The position numbers and the translations under genes were made by a program. Under the pieces are notes generated by a model, which had not been told where the DNA came from, made no database searches, and worked only from the letters and a program-made list of their open reading frames with translations. From Flavobacteriia bacterium (GTDB lineage: Bacteria > Bacteroidota > Bacteroidia > Flavobacteriales > Flavobacteriaceae), in contig RDYL01000004.1 in the NCBI GenBank assembly GCA_004293165.1, positions 124,001 to 188,000 on the forward strand: 64,000 nt of DNA, in the 5' to 3' direction. Below, piece by piece: positions 7,353-16,500 of the stretch (the stretch's first letter is position 1; every line of letters begins with the position of its first letter).

Positions 7353-9236
7353 TTATATATTTTTAATTTGCTGTAGCTTCTCTTTCCACAATTTCAATTC
7401 GTCTTTATGGCGTTCGATACTTTTTTGAACTTCTTTAATAAAAGGATTTTCACCTTTCGAACTACTGCTAATAAACTGAATGTTGTTCTCTAATTGGAAA
7501 ATTTCGCCTTGTACTTCGTCGATTTTCTTTCTAATAAAGAATTGCTCTTGTTCTAAAGCACGCTTGTCGTCGTTGTCGCTCATTTGCTCTAAACGGTTGC
7601 TAAAACGCATCATTTCAGTTTCTTTTTTAGACATACTTAGTTTTTCAAACAAGGCATCTAAAATTTTATTGAATTTTCCTTCGATGTGTCTGCGGTTAAA
7701 CGGCACTCTACCAAATGTTTTCCAGGTAGCAATGTGCGCTTTTATCGCTTCTAAATCGGCTTTATGTTCTCCCGAAAGGGTAAAATCTTTCAACTCTTCT
7801 AAAAACGCTTTTTTCTTTTCAAAAGCTTCTACTTCTTCACCCGTTTCAGCATTTTTAGCTTCGTGCATTCTGTCAAAATACGCATTACACGCATCTTTAA
7901 AGTCTTTCCAAATGCTATCTGAATATTTACGAGGTACATGACCAATTTTTTTCCAATCGTCCTGAATTTTCTTCATAATTGGGGTAGTTACACCGAAATC
8001 AGTACTTTCTTTTAACGATTTTGCTTTTTCAACTAACTCCAATTTTTTAGTTAAATTATCGTGTTGCTCGTTTTTAATATCTTTATAGAAAACGTTTTTG
8101 TGTGCATTAAACGCTCTAACCGCATTTTTAAATTTAGCCCAAGTTTCCTCAGTTACTTCCGCTGGAACTTTCCCTGCTTTAAAGAATGCTTCGCGCAATG
8201 CTTCCATTTTCTTAATTTGACCTTGCCATCCACTGTGCGAATCGATTTTCTCGGTTCCCAAAGCTTCAATTTGCGAAATGATTTCGTTTTTAAGCGCTAA
8301 GTTATCAGTTTCTTTACCTCTTGCAATTGCAAACAAACCTTCTCTTTTGTCGTGCATTTGTTTGGTAATTTCACTGAATTCGTTCCAAATTGCTTCTCTA
8401 TGTTCACGATCAACTGGACCAATTTCTTCTTTCCAAACGCGGTGTAACAATTGTAATTCACGGAAAGCTTTCATTACATCTTCCTCATTTAATAGGGCTG
8501 TAGCTTTCAGTATAATTTGTTGTTTTTGCTCTAAATTGTGTTTCAAATCTATATCACGCGCTTCTTTGTCTAAGTTCATAATGTCGTAAAAACGCTCAGT
8601 ATGAAAATGATAATTATTCCACAAGATGTTGTATTTATCTCTTGGAATCGCCCCCGCATTTTTCCAACGTTCGCGAATATCATTTATTTTTTTGAACATA
8701 TCTCCTATGTTAGAATCACCCGAATCGATTAAGTTTTTTAACTCGTCGATTAAGCCTTCACGAACTGCGAAATTTTGCTCTAAATTGTTTTGTAATTGTT
8801 TGAAATGTTTGGCTTTGCTTGCTTTGTAAGCGTTGTAAATACCATCAAACTTGTTTTTTAATGGGAAATGATATTCAAAATCTAATCCTTCTTCGCTATT
8901 TTGTGCTAAGAATTCCTCTTTTTTCTCTTCAATAAAATGATGGTATTTGTCCGAAAAAGCTTTTCTAATGCCTTCTACATGGTCTTTAATTGCCATTACT
9001 TTTTCGTTTTCCACCAATTTTTCTAGTTCATCGGTTAAGGCTTCCATCGACATTGAATCGTACTCCAATACTGGAATTTCGTGCTTTTCTTTTATCGATT
9101 CATCTTCGTTTTCTTCTGCATTAGAATTGTCTATTTCCTCTAATACCGATTGACTAATAATGGTAACACCATCTAATTGTTCCATTTGGTCTTGTCCATC
9201 TGCGTTGTGCAGGTTATCATGTGTTGCTTCTGACAT
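7353..9236 (-). CDS. DUF349 repeat protein
   Basis: This 627-residue soluble, highly charged and helical protein has an acidic N-terminal region (about 1-60) followed by serial DUF349 repeats. Each repeat carries the pattern of a tryptophan in a W-K-x-x-G or R-x-x-W context (RERWKNAGAIPRDKYNILWNNYHFH, WKEEIGPVDREHREAIWNEF, FFKAGKVPAEVTEETWAKF, DDWKKIGHVPRKYSDSIWKDF, WKTFGRVPFNRRHIEGKFN), so at least five are visible. The C-terminus is coiled coil. DUF349 proteins are conserved in Bacteroidota; no enzymatic function is established that I know of. Start ATG at 9236, stop next to a strong terminator. Confidence 0.88.
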   Translation of the reverse strand: MSEATHDNLHNADGQDQMEQLDGVTIISQSVLEEIDNSNAEENEDESIKEKHEIPVLEYDSMSMEALTDELEKLVENEKVMAIKDHVEGIRKAFSDKYHHFIEEKKEEFLAQNSEEGLDFEYHFPLKNKFDGIYNAYKASKAKHFKQLQNNLEQNFAVREGLIDELKNLIDSGDSNIGDMFKKINDIRERWKNAGAIPRDKYNILWNNYHFHTERFYDIMNLDKEARDIDLKHNLEQKQQIILKATALLNEEDVMKAFRELQLLHRVWKEEIGPVDREHREAIWNEFSEITKQMHDKREGLFAIARGKETDNLALKNEIISQIEALGTEKIDSHSGWQGQIKKMEALREAFFKAGKVPAEVTEETWAKFKNAVRAFNAHKNVFYKDIKNEQHDNLTKKLELVEKAKSLKESTDFGVTTPIMKKIQDDWKKIGHVPRKYSDSIWKDFKDACNAYFDRMHEAKNAETGEEVEAFEKKKAFLEELKDFTLSGEHKADLEAIKAHIATWKTFGRVPFNRRHIEGKFNKILDALFEKLSMSKKETEMMRFSNRLEQMSDNDDKRALEQEQFFIRKKIDEVQGEIFQLENNIQFISSSSKGENPFIKEVQKSIERHKDELKLWKEKLQQIKNI

Positions 9237-9618
9237 TATGTAAATGCTTAAGGTTACTTTAAATTATTAATGTGTGAAGGTACTAAAGCACTACGAAAAT
9301 TCAAAAAAAAAATCATTATTTATCTTATTTTTTCTTTGAAACGGATGTTTAAGGCATTTTTGTCATCCATTTTCCCGCTATACGCTTTACAAGATGTCGC
9401 TCCTATCGGGGTTAGATAGTTGTCAAAAGGCTTTCTTGGGATTGGTTTTTGAAGTAGTTTTAGTTTTATGCTTTTTCACAGTGAACAAAAAATAAAATGT
9501 GTTCTATGCAAAGTGAAACGCCTAAAATCAACGCAAAGTTTTTATAATGTGTCTATGGGTTTAAAAGAAAAATCAGTTATAATCCGCGTTTGAAAACCCG
9601 TGTCATCCGCGTGCTAAT
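9237..9618. other. 382-nt intergenic region with decayed repeat sequence
   Basis: No gene is visible. The part next to aroE (9567-9618) contains two copies of ATCCGCGT separated by about 20 nt and ends at the aroE stop codon, typical of dispersed Bacteroidota intergenic repeats. The segment 9370-9420 (CCCGCTATACGC... CTATCGGGG) resembles another worn repeat with complementary CCCG/CGGG ends. The 9240-9300 part precedes the DUF349 gene and holds a weak TACCTTCA promoter-like element. Confidence 0.45.
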
Positions 9619-10374
9619 CTACTCATTCCATATCTTCCAAGCCTTTTCTGCCTGTAAAACTAACATTTCGTAACCATTTTTAGTCATGGCGCCTTGCGCT
9701 TTGGCTTTTCTTAAAAATGCGGTTTCTTCTGGATTGTAAATTAAGTCGTAAGCAATATGTTTTTTGGTAAACAAACTGTAATCTATGTTTGGACAATCGT
9801 CTACATTAGGATGTGTTCCAACTGGTGTAGTGTTGATGATAATTGTATATTCTTCGAAAATTGAAGCGTCTAATTCATCGTATTTGTATAGAAATTCATC
9901 TGCGTTTCTAGAAACAAAATCATATTCAATTTTTAAGCTTCTTAAGGCGTAAGCAATGGCTTTACTAGCGCCACCTGTTCCTAAAATTAATGCTTTTTTG
10001 TGATGGTCTTTCAATAAAGGTTTTATCGATTTTTTAAATCCGTAATAATCGGTATTATATCCTTTTAGTTTTTTCTTTTTAGAAATTGTAATGCAATTAA
10101 CCGCACCAATTTTCTCAGCAGTTTTTGATAATTTATCCAAATACGGAATAATCTCTTCTTTGTACGGAATGGTTACATTTAAACCGCATAACCCTTTAAT
10201 TTCAGTAATTACTTTTGGGAACTCTTTACTGCATTCAATATCATAATTTTTGTATTCGCAATTGTCGAAATGACCAATTTCAAACTTCTCATTGAAATAC
10301 TTTTTTGAAAAAGAATAGCTAATGTTTCGGCCAATTAAGCCAAATTTTAACTGTTTTTTTGTTTTCTTTTTCAT
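9619..10374 (-). CDS. aroE: Shikimate dehydrogenase
   Basis: Reduces 3-dehydroshikimate to shikimate with NADPH in chorismate synthesis. The 251-residue protein shows the substrate-binding ISYSFSKKYFN, the NVTIPYK motif with the catalytic lysine, GAVNCI, the NADP-binding glycine loop GTGGASKAIAYAL, INTTPVG, and the C-terminal GYEMLVLQAEKAWKIW helix. The start gives a short Lys-rich leader before LKFGLIGRNISYSFS. It is the last gene of a minus-strand run (TPR, DedA, frameshifted DedA, aroE). Confidence 0.95.
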   Translation of the reverse strand: MKKKTKKQLKFGLIGRNISYSFSKKYFNEKFEIGHFDNCEYKNYDIECSKEFPKVITEIKGLCGLNVTIPYKEEIIPYLDKLSKTAEKIGAVNCITISKKKKLKGYNTDYYGFKKSIKPLLKDHHKKALILGTGGASKAIAYALRSLKIEYDFVSRNADEFLYKYDELDASIFEEYTIIINTTPVGTHPNVDDCPNIDYSLFTKKHIAYDLIYNPEETAFLRKAKAQGAMTKNGYEMLVLQAEKAWKIWNE

Positions 10375-10467
10375 GGGTAAATTATTTATAAAGTTATAAT
10401 AATCAAATTTAAAATTATTTTTTAAATATAAAGTTAAGACAATATCTTTTTAAATAATTTAAAATGT

Positions 10468-11111
10468 TTATTTCTTGAAATATTTCTTTTTTATTAACTT
10501 AATGATAACTGGCGATACAGATACAAGTGTTATTAATAAAATAACCAAATCAAAATTTTCTTTCACCCAAACAACTTGTCCTAAAAAATAACCTAAAAAG
10601 GTTAAACTTGTTACCCAAATACTTGCACCAATAATACAATAAAAAATATATTTATAGTAAAGCATACTTCCAGCTCCAGCGACAAAAGGAGCTATAGTTC
10701 TAAGAACGGGTACAAAGCGCGCCATAATTATTGCTTTGCCACCATTTTTTTCAAAAAAAGTTTCGGTATGTGTTATGTATTCTTTTTTTAGAAATAGAAT
10801 TTTCTTTTTCTCTTTTATTAACTCTCCAAATTTATTTCCTACGAAGTAATTTAAATTATCTCCAAGAAGCGCTGCAATAATCAATAGTGGAATTATAATT
10901 GGCATACTTAATTGTCCGGTAGAAGCAGCAATTACACCAATCGCAAAAAGCAAGGAGTCGCCGGGTAAAAGTGGCATTATTACAAAGCCAGTTTCAATAA
11001 AAATAACTAAGAATAAATAAGGTATATTAAGTAATCGTATTGATGAATTAAGTCTTGTATTACAATTAAAGGATCGTTTAAAAAGGCAGATAAAAAATCG
11101 ATAATTTCCAT
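10468..11111 (-). pseudogene. Frameshifted DedA-family membrane protein (tandem copy)
   Basis: Reading from the ATG at 11111 gives MEIIDFLSAFLNDPLIVIQD and so on for 34 codons, then a stop. Adding one T in the run near 11015-11018 restores a full reading frame (LILFLVIFIETGFVIMPLLPGD) that aligns end to end with the intact neighbour at 11225-11872. The whole span is 644 nt, one short of the neighbour-like 645. The rest (from MPLLPGDSLLFAIG) keeps all DedA motifs: PGDS, FARFVP-like MARFVPVLRTIAPFVAGAG, and the final membrane helices. DedA proteins are inner-membrane transporters/flippases. It is either a recent pseudogene or a homopolymer sequencing error. Confidence 0.85.
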
Positions 11112-11224
11112 TATAGTGGTTTGGGTATTCTAAATTTTTAAATTTGGGTTATTTGTTTGATAAAACACCAGGTATTAATTATTCTTTTTATGCCTTACTT
11201 ATTGATTTTGAATGATTTAAATTT

Positions 11225-11872
11225 TTATACTTCTGTTACTTTCTTCTTTTTAAAAAGTTTAATAATTATTGGTAAAACAGAAATTATGATAATGGATAAA
11301 ACTACTTTTTCAAAGTTTGCTTTTACCCAAGGCACTTGTCCTAAGAAGTATCCTAAGAAAGTAATACTAGTTACCCAGATAATTGCGCCTGTAATACAAT
11401 AAAATATGTATCTGTAGTATTGCATACTTCCAGCTCCAGCTACAAAAGGAGCAATAGTACGAACGATAGGAACAAAACGTGCCATAATAACCGCTTTTCC
11501 TCCATTTTTTTCAAAGAAGTGTTCGGTTTGGGTTATGTATTCTTTTTTTAGAAATAGAATTTTCTTTTTCTCTTTGATTAATTCTCCAAATTTATGTCCA
11601 ACAAAATAATTAAGATTATCTCCTAATAAGGCTGCCACAATTAGCAACGGTATAATAATAGTCATGCTTAATTGTCCTGTTGTTGCTGCGATTACTCCAA
11701 TAGCAAAAAGCATAGAGTCGCCTGGTAATAAAGGCATAATAACAAATCCGGTTTCTACGAAAACAACCATAAATAAAATGAAATAAATCAGATTGTCATA
11801 TTCCTGAATTAATGCTTGAATTACAGTTAATGGGTCTTTTAAAAATTCTAATAAAAAGGTTACTAATTCCAT
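11225..11872 (-). CDS. DedA family membrane protein (VTT domain)
   Basis: An intact 215-residue integral membrane protein with the DedA/SNARE-associated domain: ETGFVIMPLLPGDSMLFAIG, GDNLNYFVGHKFGE, MARFVPIVRTIAPFVAGAGSM, and two C-terminal membrane helices. DedA-family proteins include undecaprenyl-phosphate and phospholipid flippases needed for envelope recycling; the exact substrate here is unknown. The gene begins 10 nt after the TPR gene stop and is followed after 113 nt by a near-duplicate with a frameshift. Confidence 0.92.
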   Translation of the reverse strand: MELVTFLLEFLKDPLTVIQALIQEYDNLIYFILFMVVFVETGFVIMPLLPGDSMLFAIGVIAATTGQLSMTIIIPLLIVAALLGDNLNYFVGHKFGELIKEKKKILFLKKEYITQTEHFFEKNGGKAVIMARFVPIVRTIAPFVAGAGSMQYYRYIFYCITGAIIWVTSITFLGYFLGQVPWVKANFEKVVLSIIIISVLPIIIKLFKKKKVTEV

Positions 11873-11882
11873 TAAATTTTGG

Positions 11883-13277
11883 CTATTTTTTAAATTTTAA
11901 AATTGTTTTTTGTACTTCCGTTCTTTCGTAAATTACAGGAAATAACTCTTCGAACAAAGATAGTTGTTTTAAGTTTAAATTCATTGCGTTGATTAAATGA
12001 ATACTTCCTTTTTTGTTATTGCCTGATGTGAAATATAATCCTGCTAAACGATATTCGATTTCGTATTCATTAGGTAAAACATTAGTAGCTTCTAAAAGGA
12101 TGTCAATTGCTGTTTCAAATTCACCAAGATATTGTAAAACATCAGTCCAAAGCGTAAATGTGTCTAAATTGATATCACCACTTTCAAATGCTTTTCGGTA
12201 TCCATATTCGGCTTCTTCAAAAAAATGCAATGCACTATTTACAGCCGCAAAACGTTTCCAGTATAACGAATTATCTCCGTCAATACCAATAGCTTTGTTG
12301 ACATAATATAAGGCTTTTTGAAAATTCTTTTGACGAATGTAAAAATCAGTTATTGCAATCCAACCTTTATCAAGTAACGGGTCTTCGTGAACTGTTTTTA
12401 AATAATAATTCAACGCGAATTCGGTATTTCCCAAACGTTCGTAACATTTTGCTACACGAAGCAATACAAAGGATGAAGGATCGTCTAATTCTAAGGTAAT
12501 ATTATAACAGTCAATGGCATCTTGGTATTTTTTTAGTTTTTCGTAGGATTTTGCTTTTTCCATGTACGCACCTAAAAAAGTTTCGTCAATCAAAGTAGCA
12601 TAATCAAACGCCCAAACTGCTTTCTCATAGTTTTTTAACGCGTAATATTGTCTACCAAGCTGATGCCAAGCCACTTCACTATACGGATTTTTATCAATAA
12701 ATTTTTTTAAATAAACAATAGCTTCTTCGTTCTGATCTAAGAAATCAAAACAATAGACTACATTATAAAGTGCTGAATAATCTTCAGTATCTTCGTCTAA
12801 ACATTTGATGAAATTATCTTTAGCCAATTCTAAATTATCCATGAACAAATATTCCATTCCAATCATCGAATATACATCTGCATAATCATCGGTATATTTT
12901 AAAGCGATTTTTAAAAACTCAATAGCTTTTTCGTGTTCGTCTCTTTTAGAATGTATGTTGGCTTTTTGAATGTAGATTTCTTCGTTGGTAGGTTCAATTG
13001 CGTATAACTCGTTTAATAACTTTTCAGCAAAATCGAGTTTGTCTTCGTAAACCAACATTTCTACCTGAACTAATTTTAATCCAGTAGATTTTGGATGTTG
13101 TTCTAAACCTAATTTTAGCGCTTTTTTGGCCAAATTCAATCGACCAGTATCCATATAATGAAGAATTATATCTTCAAACTCTTCAGAATCAAAGAAAAAA
13201 ACTTTATTGGTTTTTAACATCGATTCAAATTTAGATAAGGACAAGCTGTTTTCTTCTTCTTCGTGACTCAAATTCAT
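11883..13277 (-). CDS. Tetratricopeptide repeat protein
   Basis: A 464-residue protein without signal peptide made almost wholly of TPR units, for example YADVYSMIGMEYLFMDNLELAKDNFIKCL, SEVAWHQLGRQYYALKNYEKAVWAFDYAT and GAYMEKAKSYEKLKKYQDAIDCYNITL. About ten repeats are present, after an acidic N-terminal segment. TPR arrays mediate protein-protein contacts; the partner is unknown. It is the first gene of the run with the DedA genes and probably cotranscribed with them. A TACCTTTA promoter-like element lies shortly upstream on the minus strand. Confidence 0.85.
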   Translation of the reverse strand: MNLSHEEEENSLSLSKFESMLKTNKVFFFDSEEFEDIILHYMDTGRLNLAKKALKLGLEQHPKSTGLKLVQVEMLVYEDKLDFAEKLLNELYAIEPTNEEIYIQKANIHSKRDEHEKAIEFLKIALKYTDDYADVYSMIGMEYLFMDNLELAKDNFIKCLDEDTEDYSALYNVVYCFDFLDQNEEAIVYLKKFIDKNPYSEVAWHQLGRQYYALKNYEKAVWAFDYATLIDETFLGAYMEKAKSYEKLKKYQDAIDCYNITLELDDPSSFVLLRVAKCYERLGNTEFALNYYLKTVHEDPLLDKGWIAITDFYIRQKNFQKALYYVNKAIGIDGDNSLYWKRFAAVNSALHFFEEAEYGYRKAFESGDINLDTFTLWTDVLQYLGEFETAIDILLEATNVLPNEYEIEYRLAGLYFTSGNNKKGSIHLINAMNLNLKQLSLFEELFPVIYERTEVQKTILKFKK

Positions 13278-13425
13278 AGCGCTATCTTTTATGATTTATC
13301 CTTAATAAAGGTACTTATATTTGAAGCAAGCATTGGATTGAAATGGATTTGTTTTAAACAATTTAATTAACAATTTGCAATGTCAAAAAGCAATGTCAAC
13401 CTAAACTGATAAAATCATCTATCAT

Positions 13426-14616
13426 TTACTTCATTTCTTTCTCAATTTCATTTAATACCTCAATAATAGTGCCACATCCTTTTGCGATTTCGTCATTGCT
13501 AATGGTTAATGGAGGTGTAATTCGTACGGCACAACCTTCAAATAGTAACCAGAATAAAATTATGCCTCTTTTATGGCAACGTAAAATCACTTCATTAGTT
13601 ATTTCCGGAGAATCGGTCATCGCAGCAAGCATAAGACCGCGACCACGAATTTCTTTAATTAATGGATGCACTAAAAGGCTTCGGAATAATTGCTCTTTTT
13701 CTAATGTTTCGGTCATTAATTTGGTTTCGGTAACTTCTTGTAATGTTGCTAAACATGCTGCCGCAATGACAGGATGTCCGCCAAAAGTAGTTATGTGTCC
13801 AAGTTTAGGATCATGACTTAGTAAATCCATCATTTTTTCAGAAGCGGTAAAAGCACCTACTGGCATGCCGCCACCCATTCCTTTTCCCATAACCACTACA
13901 TCTGGAATGACATCGTAGTTTTGGAATCCGAATAGTTTTCCGGTGCGACCAAATCCGGGTTGAATTTCGTCTAATATCATGATAGCACCAACTTCGTCAC
14001 AACGTTGGCGTACTTTTTTAAGAAAATCATTTTGAGGTTCAATAAAACCAGCGCCACCTTGAATTGTTTCTAACAATATTCCAGCTGTTCTTGTAGTTAT
14101 TTTTTCTAAATCAGCTTCATTATTGAACGTAATAAAATCTACATCAGGAATTAAAGGGCGGAAAATTTGTTTACGTTCTTCAAATCCCATCACACTCAAA
14201 CTTCCCATAGTATTACCATGATAGGCGTTGTGACATGAAATCAATTGACTTCTTCCTGTAACTCTTCGAGCTAATTTTAGAGCACCTTCAATAGCTTCTG
14301 TACCCGAATTAACTAAATACGTTTTTGTAAGTGGGTAGGGAAGGTGTTGTGCTAATAATTTACATAATTCAGTAGCTGGATGTTGGGCATATTCACCATA
14401 TACCATTACATGAGAATAGGTGTCTAATTGTTTTTTGATAGCATCATTTACACGCTTTGGTTGATGCCCTAATGTGCAAGCAGAAACTCCAGCAACCATA
14501 TCTAAATAGGCATTGCCTTCTGTGTCGTAAATATAAGAACCCTTAGCATGAGAAATTTCCATAGCTAATGGGTGAGGTGAGGTTTGTGCTTGGTATTTAA
14601 AAAAATCGTCAATCAT
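13426..14616 (-). CDS. Class III PLP-dependent aminotransferase
   Basis: This 396-residue enzyme is of the acetylornithine/ornithine/GABA aminotransferase family. Visible features are YDTEGNAYLDMVAGVSACTLGH, NSGTEAIEGALKLARRVTGR (phosphate binding), LDEIQPGFGRTGKLFG with the PLP-contacting aspartate, and VVMGKGMGGGMPVGAF with the Schiff-base lysine. The substrate is not decided by these motifs. No arginine-biosynthesis gene is nearby, so a general omega-amino acid role is as likely as acetylornithine. It follows the OstA-like gene by 74 nt on the same strand. Confidence 0.9.
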   Translation of the reverse strand: MIDDFFKYQAQTSPHPLAMEISHAKGSYIYDTEGNAYLDMVAGVSACTLGHQPKRVNDAIKKQLDTYSHVMVYGEYAQHPATELCKLLAQHLPYPLTKTYLVNSGTEAIEGALKLARRVTGRSQLISCHNAYHGNTMGSLSVMGFEERKQIFRPLIPDVDFITFNNEADLEKITTRTAGILLETIQGGAGFIEPQNDFLKKVRQRCDEVGAIMILDEIQPGFGRTGKLFGFQNYDVIPDVVVMGKGMGGGMPVGAFTASEKMMDLLSHDPKLGHITTFGGHPVIAAACLATLQEVTETKLMTETLEKEQLFRSLLVHPLIKEIRGRGLMLAAMTDSPEITNEVILRCHKRGIILFWLLFEGCAVRITPPLTISNDEIAKGCGTIIEVLNEIEKEMK

Positions 14617-14690
14617 TTTAATCTGCTTTAGGTTTATAGCAATGGCTCAAAACTTTGTTGTGAATTACTAAACAATATTTTGCACAAAAC

Positions 14691-16406
14691 TTATTGCTTC
14701 TTCACAGTTTTCTTTTTTGAGTCTGCTTTTTTCTCAATTTTCTTTTCTTTCGCTTTTTTGTTTTCGTCGAAATCTAAAGTTTCTGGAAGAATTTCCATTG
14801 GTTTTTCAGCTTCTTTTGCTTTCTTTTTGGCGTCGATTTGAATTTTATCGTCTAATGCAATTTCTTCTGCTGGGAAAATATCATCTTTTGATAAGATGCG
14901 TTCATCACCACGCCAAAGGAAACCTCTTAGTTTTCGTGCGTTTTCTGGAAACTCAGCTTCTGGATAAATAAAACTATCTGTTTTTGTAAAGAAAGTAATT
15001 GAATTGATTTTGTTAGCCTCTAATTCTAAATTGATTTTACTACAAACCGTTTTGTTGATTCCTATGAATTCGTTGGCATCGTTGTACATGTAATAAATGA
15101 CTTCCGCATTTTTCACGACATCGACTTCTTTTAGTTTACTTTCAATAAATTTTCCAAATAAATTTTGCCCTTTAATCTGATTGTAGCCATTTTTACTAAG
15201 ACTATCTTTTTGAATAATAAAAGCATTGTTGAGAACTTTTAGCGAATCTAATTTTTGGGTTTTGTTATTTCCAATTAAATGCATAATGTCACCCGTCATT
15301 TGATTCTCATTGTTCCAAAGAATTGGGCGTCCAATTAATTTTGTTAGTTGTGTTTTATTGTTTGAATGGAGCGAATCACATTTCCCACTCATATCACTTT
15401 TATAAAATCGAACATTGTTAAAAGCACGAATTACACGATCTTCTTGCGGACCCGAAACAATGATTTTTTTACCATGCATGTACATTGTATCTTTTTCCAC
15501 CAAGGTTTTCACTAAAGCTCTTTTGGTTAAAATCATTGAGTCTTTTTTGGTAGCGGCATTTCGGTATAATTCTGCATAATGACCTGTAGCAATTACGTTG
15601 TTAATTGTATCGGTGATTTTTACATTGTTGATACCTCTCGAATAATTTTTCTTTCGGTCATAATACAAATCATCGCCTTCGATTATTTTATTGTCGAGCG
15701 TTATTTTGGAATTTTTGGATAGTTTTCCAACGTCATTTGTGGTATCGTAGAATCCGTTTTCGGTATAAATTATGTTTTCTTTGCTAGTAATAGTTGAAGG
15801 TCCAAAAACATAGGCGTGACCTGAATTTTCGTAATAATCTAAATTATTGGTTTTGATTGTGCTTTCTGGATTCGTAACCGTTACTGCGGTTGTAAATTTG
15901 TATTTTTTTTGGTCTACATAATAGCGTCCTGATTTACTTTTCAACGTATTTTCTTTGTTGTGAATGGTACCGTAGGTATTGTAAGATGCTACTTGATTTT
16001 TCTTATCAAAATAAACGGTATCGGTAGTCAATGTAGATTCTGGCGAACGTAAAACCACATCTCCCGTAGCAAAAGCAAGTTCTTTATCACCATTGTATTC
16101 TGCATAACGGCTATTCATAGTAATGGTGTCGCCTTGATTCATTTGAACGTTTCCAAATGCTTTTATGTAATTTTCATCTTTAAAATGATAGGCTTTGTTG
16201 CAAAACATTTTTACACCATTGTGTATGATACGAACATTTCCAGTAAACACAATTGCGCCTGGAATCTCGGTTTGATTCATATCAACGAAATCTGAGTTTT
16301 CAATGATGATTTTTTTCTTTTCCTGCGCTACCGAAAAGGTAATTGAAAGTAGTAAGAAGGCGATATAAAAAAATGTGTTTTTCAAGTCGAATTTATTTTG
16401 AGTCAA
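14691..16406 (-). CDS. OstA-like (LptA/LptD N-domain) periplasmic protein
   Basis: The 571-residue protein has a hydrophobic signal segment (FFYIAFLLLSITFSVAQ, ending near residue 27) and a long OstA/LptA-type beta-jellyroll region with repeated short strands such as VFTGNVRIIHNGVKMFCNKAYH, AFGNVQMNQGDTITMNSRYAEY and TGDVVLRSPESTLTTDTVYF. The C-terminal 70 residues are Lys/Glu-rich. LptA-family proteins bridge lipopolysaccharide from inner to outer membrane, and Bacteroidota carry such longer forms. It lies downstream of purA, separated by the purA terminator, so it probably has its own promoter. Confidence 0.88.
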   Translation of the reverse strand: MTQNKFDLKNTFFYIAFLLLSITFSVAQEKKKIIIENSDFVDMNQTEIPGAIVFTGNVRIIHNGVKMFCNKAYHFKDENYIKAFGNVQMNQGDTITMNSRYAEYNGDKELAFATGDVVLRSPESTLTTDTVYFDKKNQVASYNTYGTIHNKENTLKSKSGRYYVDQKKYKFTTAVTVTNPESTIKTNNLDYYENSGHAYVFGPSTITSKENIIYTENGFYDTTNDVGKLSKNSKITLDNKIIEGDDLYYDRKKNYSRGINNVKITDTINNVIATGHYAELYRNAATKKDSMILTKRALVKTLVEKDTMYMHGKKIIVSGPQEDRVIRAFNNVRFYKSDMSGKCDSLHSNNKTQLTKLIGRPILWNNENQMTGDIMHLIGNNKTQKLDSLKVLNNAFIIQKDSLSKNGYNQIKGQNLFGKFIESKLKEVDVVKNAEVIYYMYNDANEFIGINKTVCSKINLELEANKINSITFFTKTDSFIYPEAEFPENARKLRGFLWRGDERILSKDDIFPAEEIALDDKIQIDAKKKAKEAEKPMEILPETLDFDENKKAKEKKIEKKADSKKKTVKKQ

Positions 16407-16464
16407 ATTTAAGTAAAAAGTAGAAAGCCGGTAGCGAATTAAGATTTTTTTATCAGTTTGGAGT

Positions 16465-16497
16465 ATAAAAAAACGCTTTCAATAGAAAGCGTTTTGG
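16465..16497 (-). terminator. Terminator after purA
   Basis: Minus-strand AAAACGCTTTC - tatt - GAAAGCGTTTT followed by further T residues, immediately after the purA stop. Confidence 0.88.
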
Positions 16498-16500
16498 TAA

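Noticed and set aside
7480..9153. Chain of plus-strand ORFs opposite the DUF349 gene
   Set aside because: They are Ser/Phe-rich antisense shadows of a conserved coding region.
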